64,000 nucleotides of DNA from Thalassarchaeum sp002495735 (GCA_937911265.1 CALDRG010000023.1:4284-68283), one strand, 5' to 3'. Positions 1 to 9,605 are shown, numbered from the stretch's first letter. Numbers and translations are program-made. The notes: a model not told the origin generated them from the letters alone.

Positions 1-393
1 AGTGTCGAGCACCACGACATCCTCGTCCTCATCTAGCATCTGCTTGAACTCCATGGGCGATATGTGCGGACCGGTGAACTCTGCTGGCCTGATGTCATCC
101 CTTCCGAGAGCAATTATCTCTTGCTTGCGTTTGACAAGCATCCTGCGGAATGGTTGGTAGTCCGTGTGACTGACCTTAGTTGGGATGCCTACGAAGCGAG
201 CATCGAACTCGAGGTGCTGTAGAAAAGAGTCGGTGGCTTCCTGGGTGCCCGCGAGGAAGAAGTTGATTCCGTTGGGGCTCAGAAGGACAGTTCCCTTGAG
301 CCCCAGTTCAAGACAGCGCTCCAGCATCGGTTCGCGGAGTTCGTCTCTGTCAGGTAGATTGACGAAGCGGTAGCCGGCGATGTTCACGATCAT
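1..393 (-). CDS. trhO: tRNA uridine(34) hydroxylase TrhO (YceA/UPF0176), 3' part outside window
   Basis: The reverse strand is open from an ATG at 393 to base 1 (131 codons) without a stop, so the C-terminus is missing. The start (MIVNIAGYRFVNLPD), the segment LKGTVLLSPNGINFFLAGT and the later RMLVKRKQEIIALG follow the N-terminal domain of TrhO, the rhodanese-family enzyme that makes 5-hydroxyuridine at tRNA position 34. The visible part ends at VVVLDT, where the rhodanese domain begins, so the catalytic cysteine lies outside. It starts 9 bp after the thrS stop on the same strand, so the two are probably co-transcribed. TrhO is mainly bacterial, which suggests transfer together with, or next to, the bacterial-type thrS. 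Confidence 0.85.
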   Translation of the reverse strand, partial: MIVNIAGYRFVNLPDRDELREPMLERCLELGLKGTVLLSPNGINFFLAGTQEATDSFLQHLEFDARFVGIPTKVSHTDYQPFRRMLVKRKQEIIALGRDDIRPAEFTGPHISPMEFKQMLDEDEDVVVLDT

Positions 394-402
394 GACGGCC
401 CC

Positions 403-2355
403 TCACTTCGGAGGCACGATGCCGAGTTCAGTGCTGCGATTGGTTATCTCGGCGAAAATCTCCGCTACGAACTCGTCCAACACGACCCCGTTGCGCTGGT
501 TGTTGTTACGCCCCCGGATGGAGACAGTTCCGTTGGCCGACTCTTCGTCGCCGATGATTACCATGTAGGCCGGACGCAGCGTCCGGTGCACACGGATCTT
601 TTTGCCAATGGTGCTGTCCGAGTCGTCGATGCGGACTCTGACCCCTGCCTCGTGCAGGGCATCATACACTCTAGCAGCGTGCTCCTTGTGCTTCTCGGAG
701 ATGGTAATGACCTGGACTTGAACTGGAGAGAGCCAGGTCGGAAAATTCCCTGCCCAGTGCTCGGTCAGGAAGGCGACAAACCTCTCGTGCGTCGACAGCG
801 GTGCGCGGTGGATGACGAAGACCTCGCCGTTCTCCGCACCGGTCTCGTCCTTGTAGGTCAGGGCGAACCTCTCCTTAGCAGCGAAATCGAGCTGAATGGT
901 TGACATCGATTCCTCGCGACCTATCAAGGTAGTAAATTGGATATCGACCTTGGGACCATAGAATGCAGCCTCGTCGACTGCTTCGACGTATGGAACGCCG
1001 AGGCTGTCCAGTATGTTCCTGAGATAATTCTCGGTGGCAGCCCAGTTCTCGGGCTGGTCGATGTACTTCTCAGAGTTAGCAGGGTCCCAAAGAGAGAGCC
1101 GGAAGTGGTAACTCTCGAAGCCGAAGGCAGCATAGTAGTCTTGCACCATTCTGATATTGTCAGCGAATTCTTGCGCTACCTGGTCGAGGGTGCAGTAGAT
1201 GTGGGCATCGTTCATCGACAGCATCCTGACGCGCAGTAGCCCGGTGAGAGTTCCAGAGAGTTCGTTTCGGTAGACAGTACCGTACTCGGCGATGCGCAAG
1301 GGCAAATCGCGGTAGGAACGTTTCTTGTTGCTGTACACGAGATGGTGCATCGGGCAATTCATCGCCTTCAGGTAGTATGTCCCGTCGTCCATCTCCATTG
1401 GAGGGTACATCGAGTCGGCGTAGTGCGGCAGGTGCCCGCTGGCCTCAAACAGTTGTTGCTTGGCGAGAACCGGGGTAGTAACTCTGACGTAGCCATAGGC
1501 TTCCTCAGTCTCGACCGCGAACCGCTCAATCTCAGACTTGATGGTCTCACCGTTCGGTAACCACACCGGTAGCCCTTTGCCGATGAGTTCGTCAATCATA
1601 TAGAGCTCCATTTCCTTGCCGATTTTCTTGTGGTCGCGCTTGGCCGCCTCTTCCAGTTGGCGCACCCTCTCCTGCAGCGCCTCTTTACTCGGATAACACA
1701 TACCGTAGATCCGAACGAGGGACTCGCGCTTACTGTCAGCCCTCCAGTAGGCTTGGCTGGTGCTGGACAACCTGAACCAGCGCAGATGCGAGGTGCTGGG
1801 TACGTGCGGGCCACGGCACAAATCGACGAAGTCACCCTGACGGTAAGCAGACGAACCTACGTCGTGACCAATCTTGTCATCCATTATCTCAAGTTTGAAC
1901 GGGTTCGATGCGAACATCTCACGCAACACGTCGTTGCCGTGATCCTCGCGGATGATTGCATGGTTGGCTCGAACGTGTTGACTCATCTTCTTCTCAATCG
2001 CCCTGAGTTCCTCGTCACCAATCGGGTCCATGTGGAAGTCGTAGTAGAAGCCAGTCTCAATCGGCGGGCCGATGGTCGGCTTGGCATCGGGGAACAGTTC
2101 AGTCACGGCCTGGGCTAGCAAGTGCGCGCAAGAGTGGCGCAGGATGTACAGGCCCTCCTCGGAGTCCCCGGCGATGACCCCGACGCCACAATTGGAATCG
2201 AGGATGTGCGAGAAATCCCGCTCGCTGCCGTCGACTAGGGCGGCGACGGCACCGGACTTCTTGCCGTGGACATTCACGATGACCTCGCCGACTGTGATTC
2301 CCGAAGTGTACTCATGGATGCCAGCGGCGCCGACATCAACCGAAATCATCGCCAT
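403..2355 (-). CDS. thrS: threonyl-tRNA synthetase, bacterial type
   Basis: Charges tRNA-Thr with threonine and edits mischarged serine. At 650 aa it has the bacterial layout: TGS domain (about 1-65), N2 editing domain with the HxxxH motif RHSCAHLL (His74, His78), class II catalytic core with the zinc cysteine in MNCPMHH (about residue 335), motif 2 region beginning RNELSG, motif 3 HRAPLSTHERF, and an anticodon-binding domain. Most Euryarchaeota instead carry a ThrRS with a D-aminoacyl-deacylase-like editing domain, so this is a bacterial-type replacement. The region after motif 2 reads RVRMLSMNDAH where bacteria usually have RVRGFTQDDAH. The ATG at 2355 is used; the downstream neighbour is trhO. 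Confidence 0.96.
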   Translation of the reverse strand: MAMISVDVGAAGIHEYTSGITVGEVIVNVHGKKSGAVAALVDGSERDFSHILDSNCGVGVIAGDSEEGLYILRHSCAHLLAQAVTELFPDAKPTIGPPIETGFYYDFHMDPIGDEELRAIEKKMSQHVRANHAIIREDHGNDVLREMFASNPFKLEIMDDKIGHDVGSSAYRQGDFVDLCRGPHVPSTSHLRWFRLSSTSQAYWRADSKRESLVRIYGMCYPSKEALQERVRQLEEAAKRDHKKIGKEMELYMIDELIGKGLPVWLPNGETIKSEIERFAVETEEAYGYVRVTTPVLAKQQLFEASGHLPHYADSMYPPMEMDDGTYYLKAMNCPMHHLVYSNKKRSYRDLPLRIAEYGTVYRNELSGTLTGLLRVRMLSMNDAHIYCTLDQVAQEFADNIRMVQDYYAAFGFESYHFRLSLWDPANSEKYIDQPENWAATENYLRNILDSLGVPYVEAVDEAAFYGPKVDIQFTTLIGREESMSTIQLDFAAKERFALTYKDETGAENGEVFVIHRAPLSTHERFVAFLTEHWAGNFPTWLSPVQVQVITISEKHKEHAARVYDALHEAGVRVRIDDSDSTIGKKIRVHRTLRPAYMVIIGDEESANGTVSIRGRNNNQRNGVVLDEFVAEIFAEITNRSTELGIVPPK

Positions 2356-2430
2356 CTAAGGTGCCCTCAGCGCGTTGGCGAGGCACATCGGATATGAAGC
2401 CAATCGCGAAAAACAGGCCGTAGGCCTGAA

Positions 2431-3339
2431 TCATTCGAGTACGAATTGGGTACCAGCGGTGCCAGCGACCATGCCCTGCATGTCCGTGAGGGCCCCTATC
2501 ACCGCTCTGCCACCTGAGCGACGTACGAAGTCGCATGCCGCCTCCACCTTGGGCCCCATCGAGCCCTCTTCAAACTCGTACTGCTCTATCTGCTCAGGCG
2601 TGACTCTCTCGAGTCTGCGAGCATCTTCGGTCCCCCAGTCGAGGTAGACGCCATCGGTGTCAGTAGCGAGGATGAGCAGACCCGCATCGAGCTCGAAGGC
2701 GAGCAGCGCGCTGGCTCTATCCTTGTCAACCACCACCTCGACACCCTCGAGTGTCCCGTCCGGTTTGTACACAGTCGGTATGCCTCCACCGCCAGCGCAG
2801 ATTACGGTGGCGCCATTCTCGAGCAGCCAGTGAATCGGCCTCATCTCGAAGATTCTCTGAGGCTCAGGGGATGCCACCACTCTCCTCCAATACTCGCCGT
2901 CAGGAGCAACGCTCCACCCCTTCTGTTCGGCCAGCGTCTTAGCCTCCTGCTCGCTGTAAACCGGACCTATCGGCTTGGTCGGGTTGTCGAAGGCAGGATC
3001 CTCGGGATCGACCTCAACCATGGTCAGGATTGTCGCCAACGGCTCTTCCATCGGAAGCAGGTTGCCGAGTTCTTGTTCGATCATGTAGCCAATCATCCCC
3101 TCGGTTTGGGCTCCTAGGATGTCGAGCGGGTACTCCTCGACTTCCTCGTAGGCCGCCGACTGCAATGACAACAGCCCGACTTGTGGGCCGTTGCCGTGGG
3201 AGATGACAAGCTGGTAGTCGTGTGCCAGTGGAGCCACCGCTTCGGCAGCTATCGCTACGTTGCGGCGCTGGTTCTCAGCCGTCAGCGGCTGGCCGCGCTT
3301 CAGAAGTGCATTGCCTCCAAGCGCCACTACGACCCTCAT
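2431..3339 (-). CDS. arcC: carbamate kinase
   Basis: Interconverts carbamoyl phosphate plus ADP and carbamate plus ATP, in arginine/agmatine fermentation or supply of carbamoyl phosphate. At 302 aa it has normal family length. The amino acid kinase fold is visible: N-terminal VVALGGNALL, ISHGNGPQVG (substrate loop), CAGGGGIPT, VDKDRASALLA and LATDTDGVYLDWG, all signatures of ArcC rather than of acetylglutamate or aspartate kinases. The gene starts at an ATG at 3339, 47 bp from the divergent NAD kinase homologue, and ends 75 bp before thrS on the same strand. No arginine deiminase or ornithine carbamoyltransferase is in the window, so the pathway is not shown here. Confidence 0.93.
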   Translation of the reverse strand: MRVVVALGGNALLKRGQPLTAENQRRNVAIAAEAVAPLAHDYQLVISHGNGPQVGLLSLQSAAYEEVEEYPLDILGAQTEGMIGYMIEQELGNLLPMEEPLATILTMVEVDPEDPAFDNPTKPIGPVYSEQEAKTLAEQKGWSVAPDGEYWRRVVASPEPQRIFEMRPIHWLLENGATVICAGGGGIPTVYKPDGTLEGVEVVVDKDRASALLAFELDAGLLILATDTDGVYLDWGTEDARRLERVTPEQIEQYEFEEGSMGPKVEAACDFVRRSGGRAVIGALTDMQGMVAGTAGTQFVLE

Positions 3340-3386
3340 GAGTCTGGCGCGGAAGCGTGAAGCGATAAGAACACGCGCCCTTTGGC

Positions 3387-4541
3387 ATGCCCATGGTGCG
3401 TCTTGGGCTGTTGGCTAATCCTGACGCCGGCCTCGGCGGCAGGTTGGGTCTGAAGGGCTCAGACGGTCAGGCAGAGTTGGCGCGATCCATGGGGGCAGAG
3501 GACCGCTCGGGACCCCGACTGACCCTGATGCTTGAGCACTTCTCAAAGCTCCACAGAGCCAACTTCGATGACATCGAGTGGCTAACTAGTGAGGGCAGTA
3601 TGGGCACCGATTGGCTCCCCGAGGGAGCCAAAATCGGCTCTATCAGCATAGTTCACTCGGCTTCAGGTGGAACTTCCGCGTCCGACACCACTGCAGCGGT
3701 GATGACTCTACTCGAGGGCGGCATCGACCTGCTGGTCTACGCTGGTGGCGATGGCACCACACGCGACATCGTCGCCGCATTGGAGTCAACCGGTCATTCG
3801 AAGACTCCCGTAATCGGAGTCCCGACTGGAGTCAAGATGCACTCCGGCTGCTTTGCCGCCTCTCCGAGGGCCGCTGCAGAGGTACTTTCTGCATGGCTCA
3901 ACGACGATTTGCTGCTGGCTAGTACTGAGGTGCTGGATCTCGACGAGGAGCGCTATCGGAAGGGTGAGTGGGTAGTGCAGTTGTACGCCGAGGCGATGAC
4001 ACCCGCCAGCCCGCGCTGGATGCAAGGTTCCAAGCAACGCATCGAGACTACCGGCGAGGAGGATACTACAGAGGGGCTGGCCGATCACATTGGAGAACTC
4101 ATCATCAATGACGAGAGACTCGTCATCTGGGGCTCAGGAGGGACATTGCGGGCCATCGGAGAGATGAACGGCTTTGAGTTGACCAATCTCGGTATCGATG
4201 CTACCAGGGGCACAGAACAGATCGGGACCGACCTAGATGAAGCAGGTCTGCTGAAGATTCTATCATCACACACAGGACCGATTACACTACTGCTTTCCCC
4301 TATGGGAGGCCAAGGTTTCCTGATTGGCAGAGGTAACCTGCAACTTTCTCCGGAGGTCCTGCGTGCGGTCGGCATAGACAGTATAATTGGGGTTGTGACT
4401 CCAGCCAAATTGTTGACTGTCAGGAGGCTACGTATTGAGACCGGTGATGCCGAACTCGATGCGGAGTTCGCGGCCAAGCGCTACATGAAGGTCCTACAGG
4501 GTTACAGGACTACCAGAGTCTTGCCGGTGTCGGTTGACTAA
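3387..4541 (+). CDS. AcoX-type ATP-NAD kinase family protein
   Basis: 384 aa. The N-terminus LGLLANPDAGLGGRLGLKG and the loop YAGGDGTTRDI (GGDGT motif of NAD/diacylglycerol kinases), followed by VIGVPTGVKMHSGCFA, identify the AcoX/ATP-NAD kinase family, whose usual reaction would be phosphorylation of NAD to NADP with ATP. GGQGFLIGRGNLQLSPE near the C-terminus is also typical. Two close ATG codons are possible (3387 and 3393); the second begins directly at the conserved strand. Its stop overlaps the pyrG stop by 4 bp (CTAA) tail to tail. Members next to acetoin genes have unclear substrates, so the exact substrate is inferred. Confidence 0.85.
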   Translation: MPMVRLGLLANPDAGLGGRLGLKGSDGQAELARSMGAEDRSGPRLTLMLEHFSKLHRANFDDIEWLTSEGSMGTDWLPEGAKIGSISIVHSASGGTSASDTTAAVMTLLEGGIDLLVYAGGDGTTRDIVAALESTGHSKTPVIGVPTGVKMHSGCFAASPRAAAEVLSAWLNDDLLLASTEVLDLDEERYRKGEWVVQLYAEAMTPASPRWMQGSKQRIETTGEEDTTEGLADHIGELIINDERLVIWGSGGTLRAIGEMNGFELTNLGIDATRGTEQIGTDLDEAGLLKILSSHTGPITLLLSPMGGQGFLIGRGNLQLSPEVLRAVGIDSIIGVVTPAKLLTVRRLRIETGDAELDAEFAAKRYMKVLQGYRTTRVLPVSVD

Positions 4542-6193
4542 ATCTCCAGCCCACATGCTGCCTTCATTAGGCCGAGGAAAGGCGGACTGGGTCTGCCCGG
4601 GCGCGATTTGAACTCGGGATGGTACTGAGTCCCGACGAAATAGGGATGGTCATCGAGCTCCATTATCTCGCAACGCTGCCCAGTCTCGTCCTTGCCCACA
4701 TATCTTAGGCCGGCACTTTCAATCTGTTCGATTAGTTCGGGATTGACCTCGTAACGGTGGCGGTGGCGCTCATCTACATGATCGGCGCCGCCATACAGCC
4801 GACGCATCTTGCAATCATCGACAAGGAACGGAGTGGGTTTTGTCCCCAGACGCATGGTGCCTCCCATATGGGTCTTGGAAATCTCCGGCATGAAGACTAC
4901 AGCCGGGTGAGGGGTGTCTTCGTCAAACTCTGTCGAATTCGCCCCTTCCATCCCGAGGACGTTGCGGCAGAACTCGATGGTAGCTACCTGTAGACCTAGG
5001 CAAACTCCGAGGTACGGTACCAAGTTCTTCCTCGCGAACTCAGCTGCCTTGATCTTGCCTTCTATCCCTCTGCCTCCGAACCCTCCAGGGACAAGAATGC
5101 CGTCTGCACCCCTGAGGAGTTCCCATGCTTTCGCGTGGGCCTCGGAGTCGGAGGCAGCAGTCGCATCATCTAGGTCGGCTGATTCTATCCAGTCGATGAC
5201 GAGCTTTCGATTGACTGCATAGGAAGAGTGCTGCAGGGCCTTGATGACGCTCAGGTACGAGTCCGACAGGCCGGTGTACTTCCCCACCATAGCGATGTGA
5301 ATCTCCTCTTCGACGTTGTCAACGCGGTCTGCCATCGCCTTCCACTCAACGAGCAGAGGACGTTCTGCGACTAGCTCGAAGCCGAAACGCTCGGCTAATA
5401 CTTCACTGACACCCTGTTCCTCAAACATGAGAGGAACTCGGTAAATGTTCGAGGAGTCATGAGCGGACACCACTGCCTCCTTTGAGACATGGCAGAATGC
5501 GGCAAGTTTCGAACGCGTATCATCGTGCAGTGGGTTTGCCGATCTGCAAACGAGTATGTCGGGGATGATTCCCAGCCCGCGCAATTCCTTCACGGTGTGC
5601 TGAGTCGGTTTGGTTTTCTGTTCGCCGACCGGCCCCATCACAGGGACCAGACTGACATGGACAAAGCAGATGTTATCCCTGCCAACTCTGAACTGGAACT
5701 GCCTGAGAGCCTCGATGAAAGGAGCACTTTCGATGTCACCAACGGTCCCCCCCAACTCTATCACACAGGCGTCGGGAGTACCGTTGTTACCATCACTAGA
5801 CTGGTGCGCGACCCTTTCAATCCACTCCTGAATCTCATCGGTGATGTGGGGGATGACCTGTACGGTCTTGCCGAGATAGTCTCCCCTCCGTTCGCGCTCG
5901 ACTACTGTGGCGTACACCTTACCTGTGGTGATGTTGTTGTCCTTTGTCAGAGCTATGTCTAGGAATCTCTCGTAGTTACCTAGGTCTAAGTCGACTTCTC
6001 CCCCGTCATCGAGCACGAAGACCTCTCCGTGCTCGAACGGACTCATGGTCCCAGCATCGACATTGAGATAGGGATCTATCTTCACCGAAGTGACGCGCAG
6101 TCCAGCGGATTTGAGCAGGACGCCTATGCTGCTCGCAGTGACTCCCTTACCGAGTCCTGACAGCACACCCCCCGTGACTACGACATATTTCAT
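4538..6193 (-). CDS. pyrG: CTP synthase
   Basis: Converts UTP to CTP using glutamine and ATP, the last step of CTP synthesis. The N-terminal synthetase domain has GGVLSGLGKGVTASSIG and IDPYLNVDAGTMSPFEHGEVFVLDDGGE in pieces; the C-terminal class I glutaminase has the nucleophile elbow YLGVCLGLQ and the His/Glu pair in GTQYHPEF. The open frame extends upstream to 6229, but the ATG at 6193 (MKYVVVTGG) begins at the family start and is preferred, giving 551 aa. It is divergent from the threonine dehydrogenase and overlaps the upstream-strand NAD kinase homologue by 4 bp at the stops. Confidence 0.97.
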   Translation of the reverse strand: MKYVVVTGGVLSGLGKGVTASSIGVLLKSAGLRVTSVKIDPYLNVDAGTMSPFEHGEVFVLDDGGEVDLDLGNYERFLDIALTKDNNITTGKVYATVVERERRGDYLGKTVQVIPHITDEIQEWIERVAHQSSDGNNGTPDACVIELGGTVGDIESAPFIEALRQFQFRVGRDNICFVHVSLVPVMGPVGEQKTKPTQHTVKELRGLGIIPDILVCRSANPLHDDTRSKLAAFCHVSKEAVVSAHDSSNIYRVPLMFEEQGVSEVLAERFGFELVAERPLLVEWKAMADRVDNVEEEIHIAMVGKYTGLSDSYLSVIKALQHSSYAVNRKLVIDWIESADLDDATAASDSEAHAKAWELLRGADGILVPGGFGGRGIEGKIKAAEFARKNLVPYLGVCLGLQVATIEFCRNVLGMEGANSTEFDEDTPHPAVVFMPEISKTHMGGTMRLGTKPTPFLVDDCKMRRLYGGADHVDERHRHRYEVNPELIEQIESAGLRYVGKDETGQRCEIMELDDHPYFVGTQYHPEFKSRPGRPSPPFLGLMKAACGLEI

Positions 6194-6301
6194 GCAATCA
6201 ACGGGGTTTGAAGCCGTTGAGCCTCTCATATCAAGGTTGGCTACGCGACTCGGTGACCCGAACTACTCCATGTTCAAGTATCGTCTGAATAACCGGAGTG
6301 C

Positions 6302-7261
6302 ATGGTCGAACCTCCCGGAGACAGAATTCTGGTAACCGGTGCTCTGGGGCAAATCGGAACTGACCTGGTCGGGGCCTTGAGGGATCGGCACGGTAGTGAC
6401 TCGGTAATCGCCTCGGATGTTCGCGAGGTGCCCGGGCATCCATTGCTTGAGGGCGGTCCGTTCCGACTACTCAGCGTACTAGACGGGGATGGCATGGACT
6501 CGGTGGTAAGGGAGGAGGAAGTCGGTGAGATATACCACCTCGCTGCGATTCTTTCGGCCACCGGAGAGGAGAAACCTGAACTGTGCCAGAGGGTCAACGT
6601 CGGCGGTACCATCACCGTGTTGGAGACCGCCAAGGAATACGGCCTGAGAGTATTCTCACCGTCTTCGATAGCGGTCTTCGGCCCCGATGCCCCAAGAACC
6701 GCTCCGCAAGTGACGCCACTCAACCCTACCACCACCTACGGCATGACCAAAGTCACTGGGGAGGTGATGGCACTGAACTACTGGAAGCAGTACGGCGTGG
6801 ACGCCCGAGGGATTCGGTACCCAGGTTTGATTTCTTGGAAATCACCACCTGGAGGGGGAACTACCGATTATGCAGTAGAGATCTTCCATGCCGCACTCAA
6901 TGAGAGGCATTACGACTGCTTCGTTGGCCCCGATACTAGACTTCCCATGATGTACATCGACGATGCCATCAGGGGTACGATGGAACTGATGGAGGCCCCC
7001 ACTGACTCTATTGGACCGTCCAGGGGCGGATACAACCTCTCTGGGATGTCTTTCACCGCTGGAGATCTGGCTAATGCGATATCGGATAGAGTGGATGGCT
7101 TCACCTGCGAGTTCAAGCCCGACGAGCGCCAACAGTACGCCGACTCCTGGCCCGATGATGTTGACGATTCGACCGCTCGTGAGGATTGGGGCTGGAAAGC
7201 TGAATACGACTTGGGCCGGATGGTCAACGAGATGTTGGACAGGCTGAATGATCAGTCCTGA
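6302..7261 (+). CDS. tdh: NAD-dependent L-threonine 3-dehydrogenase, short-chain (SDR) type
   Basis: Likely oxidises threonine to 2-amino-3-ketobutyrate. The 319-aa protein is an extended SDR: the NAD site is ILVTGALGQIGTDL, the catalytic pair is TTYGMTK (YxxxK), and the stretches RYPGLIS, GGGTTDYAVEIFHAAL and DTRLPMMYIDDAI are those of the SDR-type threonine dehydrogenase (animal/Thermoplasmatales form) rather than of UDP-glucose epimerases. The ATG at 6302 is the first in frame; MVEPPGD precedes the first strand. The 2-amino-3-ketobutyrate CoA ligase expected downstream is not in the window. The gene overlaps the thermosome gene tail to tail by 10 bp. Confidence 0.88.
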   Translation: MVEPPGDRILVTGALGQIGTDLVGALRDRHGSDSVIASDVREVPGHPLLEGGPFRLLSVLDGDGMDSVVREEEVGEIYHLAAILSATGEEKPELCQRVNVGGTITVLETAKEYGLRVFSPSSIAVFGPDAPRTAPQVTPLNPTTTYGMTKVTGEVMALNYWKQYGVDARGIRYPGLISWKSPPGGGTTDYAVEIFHAALNERHYDCFVGPDTRLPMMYIDDAIRGTMELMEAPTDSIGPSRGGYNLSGMSFTAGDLANAISDRVDGFTCEFKPDERQQYADSWPDDVDDSTAREDWGWKAEYDLGRMVNEMLDRLNDQS

Positions 7262-8955
7262 TTCTCCATCTCACTCTGCCAGTCAGGAGTCTGAGCGTCT
7301 TGCTTGGCCCAGAGCACATCATCAATCCTCAGCACGCTGTTGGCAGCCTCGGTGGCTCCCGCAAGAGCATGGTGAGCGACAAACAGCAGGTCGAACACTC
7401 CGACCTTATCCATTCTCACCTTGTTCCCTGATGCCACATCCATCCCTATCCACGCACCTTCCTCGGCGGATTCAGTCTGGGCTGCAGACAACTCGAGAAT
7501 CTCATCTATTGGGTCGAGCCCGGAGTTCTCGGCGAGAGTTCTAGGCACAATCTCGAGAGCGGCCGCGAAAGCCTCTATGGCTAACTGTTCACGACCGGCC
7601 TGACTTGGAGCGAAAGCTCGCAGATGCCGAGCTAAGTGTGTCTGAGTCGCCCCTCCTCCAGGTAGCATGCGCGAGTCGGTTGAGAGCCTGTGAGCAACCC
7701 CTAGGGCGTCGTCAAAGGTACGCTCGACCTCTTCTCTGACAGAAGGAGAGGAGCCCCGTATCAGAACCGTAACTGCTCCGCCTTCGGAACCTTCGATGTG
7801 AGTGTGCTTGACTCCAGAGTAGGAACGCTCCGAGCGGGAACTGTAAGTGCCGATGTCCTTGTCTTTGACCCTCTTGGAGTCGCGGACCATCACAGAGCCG
7901 GTGATTCTTGCCAATCTCTCAAGGTCATCGCGATCGTAACGCCGATACGCCGTGATACCGGCGTCGGTCAGCATGGTAGTAGCGTCTTCGGCAATACCGT
8001 CGCGGACAATTAGAAGGTCGACACCGAGTGAGACCAGAAGATCGACCTGCTCACGCATGCGCTCCCTAGCCCGCTCGTGAAATCCTCTCAATACCTCCGT
8101 ACTGGTGACTTCGATTGAGGCCTCAAAATCGAGTTTGGGATTCTCCATACCTCCATCGATGATGGCTATCCGACCTCCGTCGGTTTTGGCCACTGATGCC
8201 ACGTCCATCCTAGATTTAGGTAGAACGAGGCCGTGTACGATCTCAGAGTCCAACACACCACCGTCCTTGATTAGTAGACGTTTCACCCGTAGCCTCTCGA
8301 GATCTTGGCCACCGTTTTCACCGGCGAGTGCCTCAGCGGCCTCGATAGCCAGATCCGTCAGGTGTCGGCTGACAACTGAGTCGACCTTCCCGGAAATCGA
8401 AGTGGCTACAGCCGCACGCATCTCGAAATCATTCTTGGGAATACGTGAGATCCGCTCCATCTCATCGAGCGCCTCTGCCAGAGCAATCTGATACCCGTTC
8501 ATGATAATTGACGGGTGCACACCGGAGCGAACCAGCTCAAGCGCGTTCTGTAGTAACTCGGAGGTCAGGATTACCGTGGTCGTAGTGCCATCGCGAGCAG
8601 CACGGTCCTGAGCCGACGAGGTTGATATCAGCAGTCGAGCCGTAGGATGCTCCACCTTGGCAGTCTCCAGCACGGTGACGCCATCGTTGGTTATCGTTGT
8701 CGAACCACCGTCCTCCACCAGCATCTTGTCCAGACCGTGTGGACCGAGCGTCGAACGGACCGCTTCTGCAAGCGCAGATGCGGCCTTGACGTTGTCGACC
8801 AGAGCTGAGCGCCCGTGCAGGCGGTCGGTGTCCTCTAGGGCCACATCATGCTCTGACCCGACCATGCTGAGTTGCCGAATGACAGTCTTGCTTTGAACCC
8901 GTCCGTTCGGCACGACATAGACTGATTCTCGTGCATGCGTAACCGTGCGGTTCAT
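7252..8955 (-). CDS. thermosome subunit (group II chaperonin)
   Basis: ATP-dependent protein folding chamber of the cytoplasm. Visible family segments are LGPHGLDKML, ITNDGVTVLE, RDGTTTTVILTSELL (GDGTT motif with Gly replaced by Arg, Asp kept), and MLPGGGATQTHLA in the second half of the equatorial domain. The open frame runs to 9006, but residues before Met at 8955 overlap the promoter region and the divergent gene, and MNRTVTHARESVYVVPNG matches the usual short N-terminus, giving 567 aa. There is no Gly-Met-rich tail. A TATA-like stretch at 8971-8983 lies about 24 bp upstream, so the transcript would be leaderless or nearly so. Divergent from the Hsp20-like/dnaK pair. Confidence 0.95.
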   Translation of the reverse strand: MNRTVTHARESVYVVPNGRVQSKTVIRQLSMVGSEHDVALEDTDRLHGRSALVDNVKAASALAEAVRSTLGPHGLDKMLVEDGGSTTITNDGVTVLETAKVEHPTARLLISTSSAQDRAARDGTTTTVILTSELLQNALELVRSGVHPSIIMNGYQIALAEALDEMERISRIPKNDFEMRAAVATSISGKVDSVVSRHLTDLAIEAAEALAGENGGQDLERLRVKRLLIKDGGVLDSEIVHGLVLPKSRMDVASVAKTDGGRIAIIDGGMENPKLDFEASIEVTSTEVLRGFHERARERMREQVDLLVSLGVDLLIVRDGIAEDATTMLTDAGITAYRRYDRDDLERLARITGSVMVRDSKRVKDKDIGTYSSRSERSYSGVKHTHIEGSEGGAVTVLIRGSSPSVREEVERTFDDALGVAHRLSTDSRMLPGGGATQTHLARHLRAFAPSQAGREQLAIEAFAAALEIVPRTLAENSGLDPIDEILELSAAQTESAEEGAWIGMDVASGNKVRMDKVGVFDLLFVAHHALAGATEAANSVLRIDDVLWAKQDAQTPDWQSEMENQD

Positions 8956-8970
8956 ATACGGCAGCACTAT

Positions 8971-8983
8971 CGTACTATACAAC
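8971..8983. promoter_or_regulatory. shared TATA-like element between thermosome and Hsp20-like/dnaK
   Basis: The stretch CGTACTATACAAC is the only AT-rich block between the two divergent starts. Its centre (about 8978) is about 28 bp before the ATG at 9006 and about 23 bp before the ATG at 8955, close to archaeal TATA-to-start spacing on both sides. It reads TATAC on one strand and GTATAG on the other. Assignment as a bidirectional promoter is inference. Confidence 0.5.
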
Positions 8984-9005
8984 CTCAGGTTGAGTAGTGG
9001 TATCA

Positions 9006-9605
9006 ATGGCTGACAGCGAGCGTGATGAGTGGGCTGACGACATGTTTGCTGAGATGGCGAGGATGTTCGAGCAGATGGGGATGCCCATCGACGTCAAGGC
9101 GCTTGAGGAGATGATGAAGAAGGTCATGGATCAGTTTGAGCAGATGGGCATTGACCCTACCAAGATCTCTCACTCACAATTCAAGGTTGAATCCAACACT
9201 GATTCCGAAGAACTACGTCGGATGATGGATTCGATGATGAACAGCCCTGGGGGATTCTCAGACCTGTTCAAGAAGATGGGCGTCAATATCGAGGTAGAGG
9301 GTTCAGTCGAGCAGGTGGAGGCAGAGGTAGAGGAGCACGAGGAGCACGAGGTCTCAGATCTGCCCGACGAGGATGTCTATGTGCATGGCAGCACGATGGC
9401 CGTCACCATAGATATCTCTAGGATCCTCGACGTCAGGTCCGAGGACATCGAACTTGTACTCAGTAGCGGCGGCGAGGTGCTGCAACTGATGAGGCGAACC
9501 CAAACACGGCCTCTCAAGCGCTTCATACTCCCAGATGCAGCGAATCAGATTCGCGAGTGGCAACTGAACAACGGCATCCTAGACATTACATTCGATTTGG
9601 CATAG
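9006..9605 (+). CDS. Hsp20/alpha-crystallin-like protein with charged N-terminal region
   Basis: 200 aa from the ATG at 9006. The first 110 residues are Met-, Glu- and Asp-rich and probably helical, with an acidic stretch (VEQVEAEVEEHEEHE). The last 85 residues have an alpha-crystallin-like pattern: VTIDISRILDVRSEDIELVL, then LKRFILPD, then NNGILDITFDLA, matching the Hsp20 series of a strand, EDI, FxLP and NGxLxI. The IxI tail motif is absent. It sits 30 bp before dnaK on the same strand and shares a promoter region with the thermosome, so a chaperone or co-chaperone role is likely. The fold call is by pattern, not by search. Confidence 0.75.
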   Translation: MADSERDEWADDMFAEMARMFEQMGMPIDVKALEEMMKKVMDQFEQMGIDPTKISHSQFKVESNTDSEELRRMMDSMMNSPGGFSDLFKKMGVNIEVEGSVEQVEAEVEEHEEHEVSDLPDEDVYVHGSTMAVTIDISRILDVRSEDIELVLSSGGEVLQLMRRTQTRPLKRFILPDAANQIREWQLNNGILDITFDLA

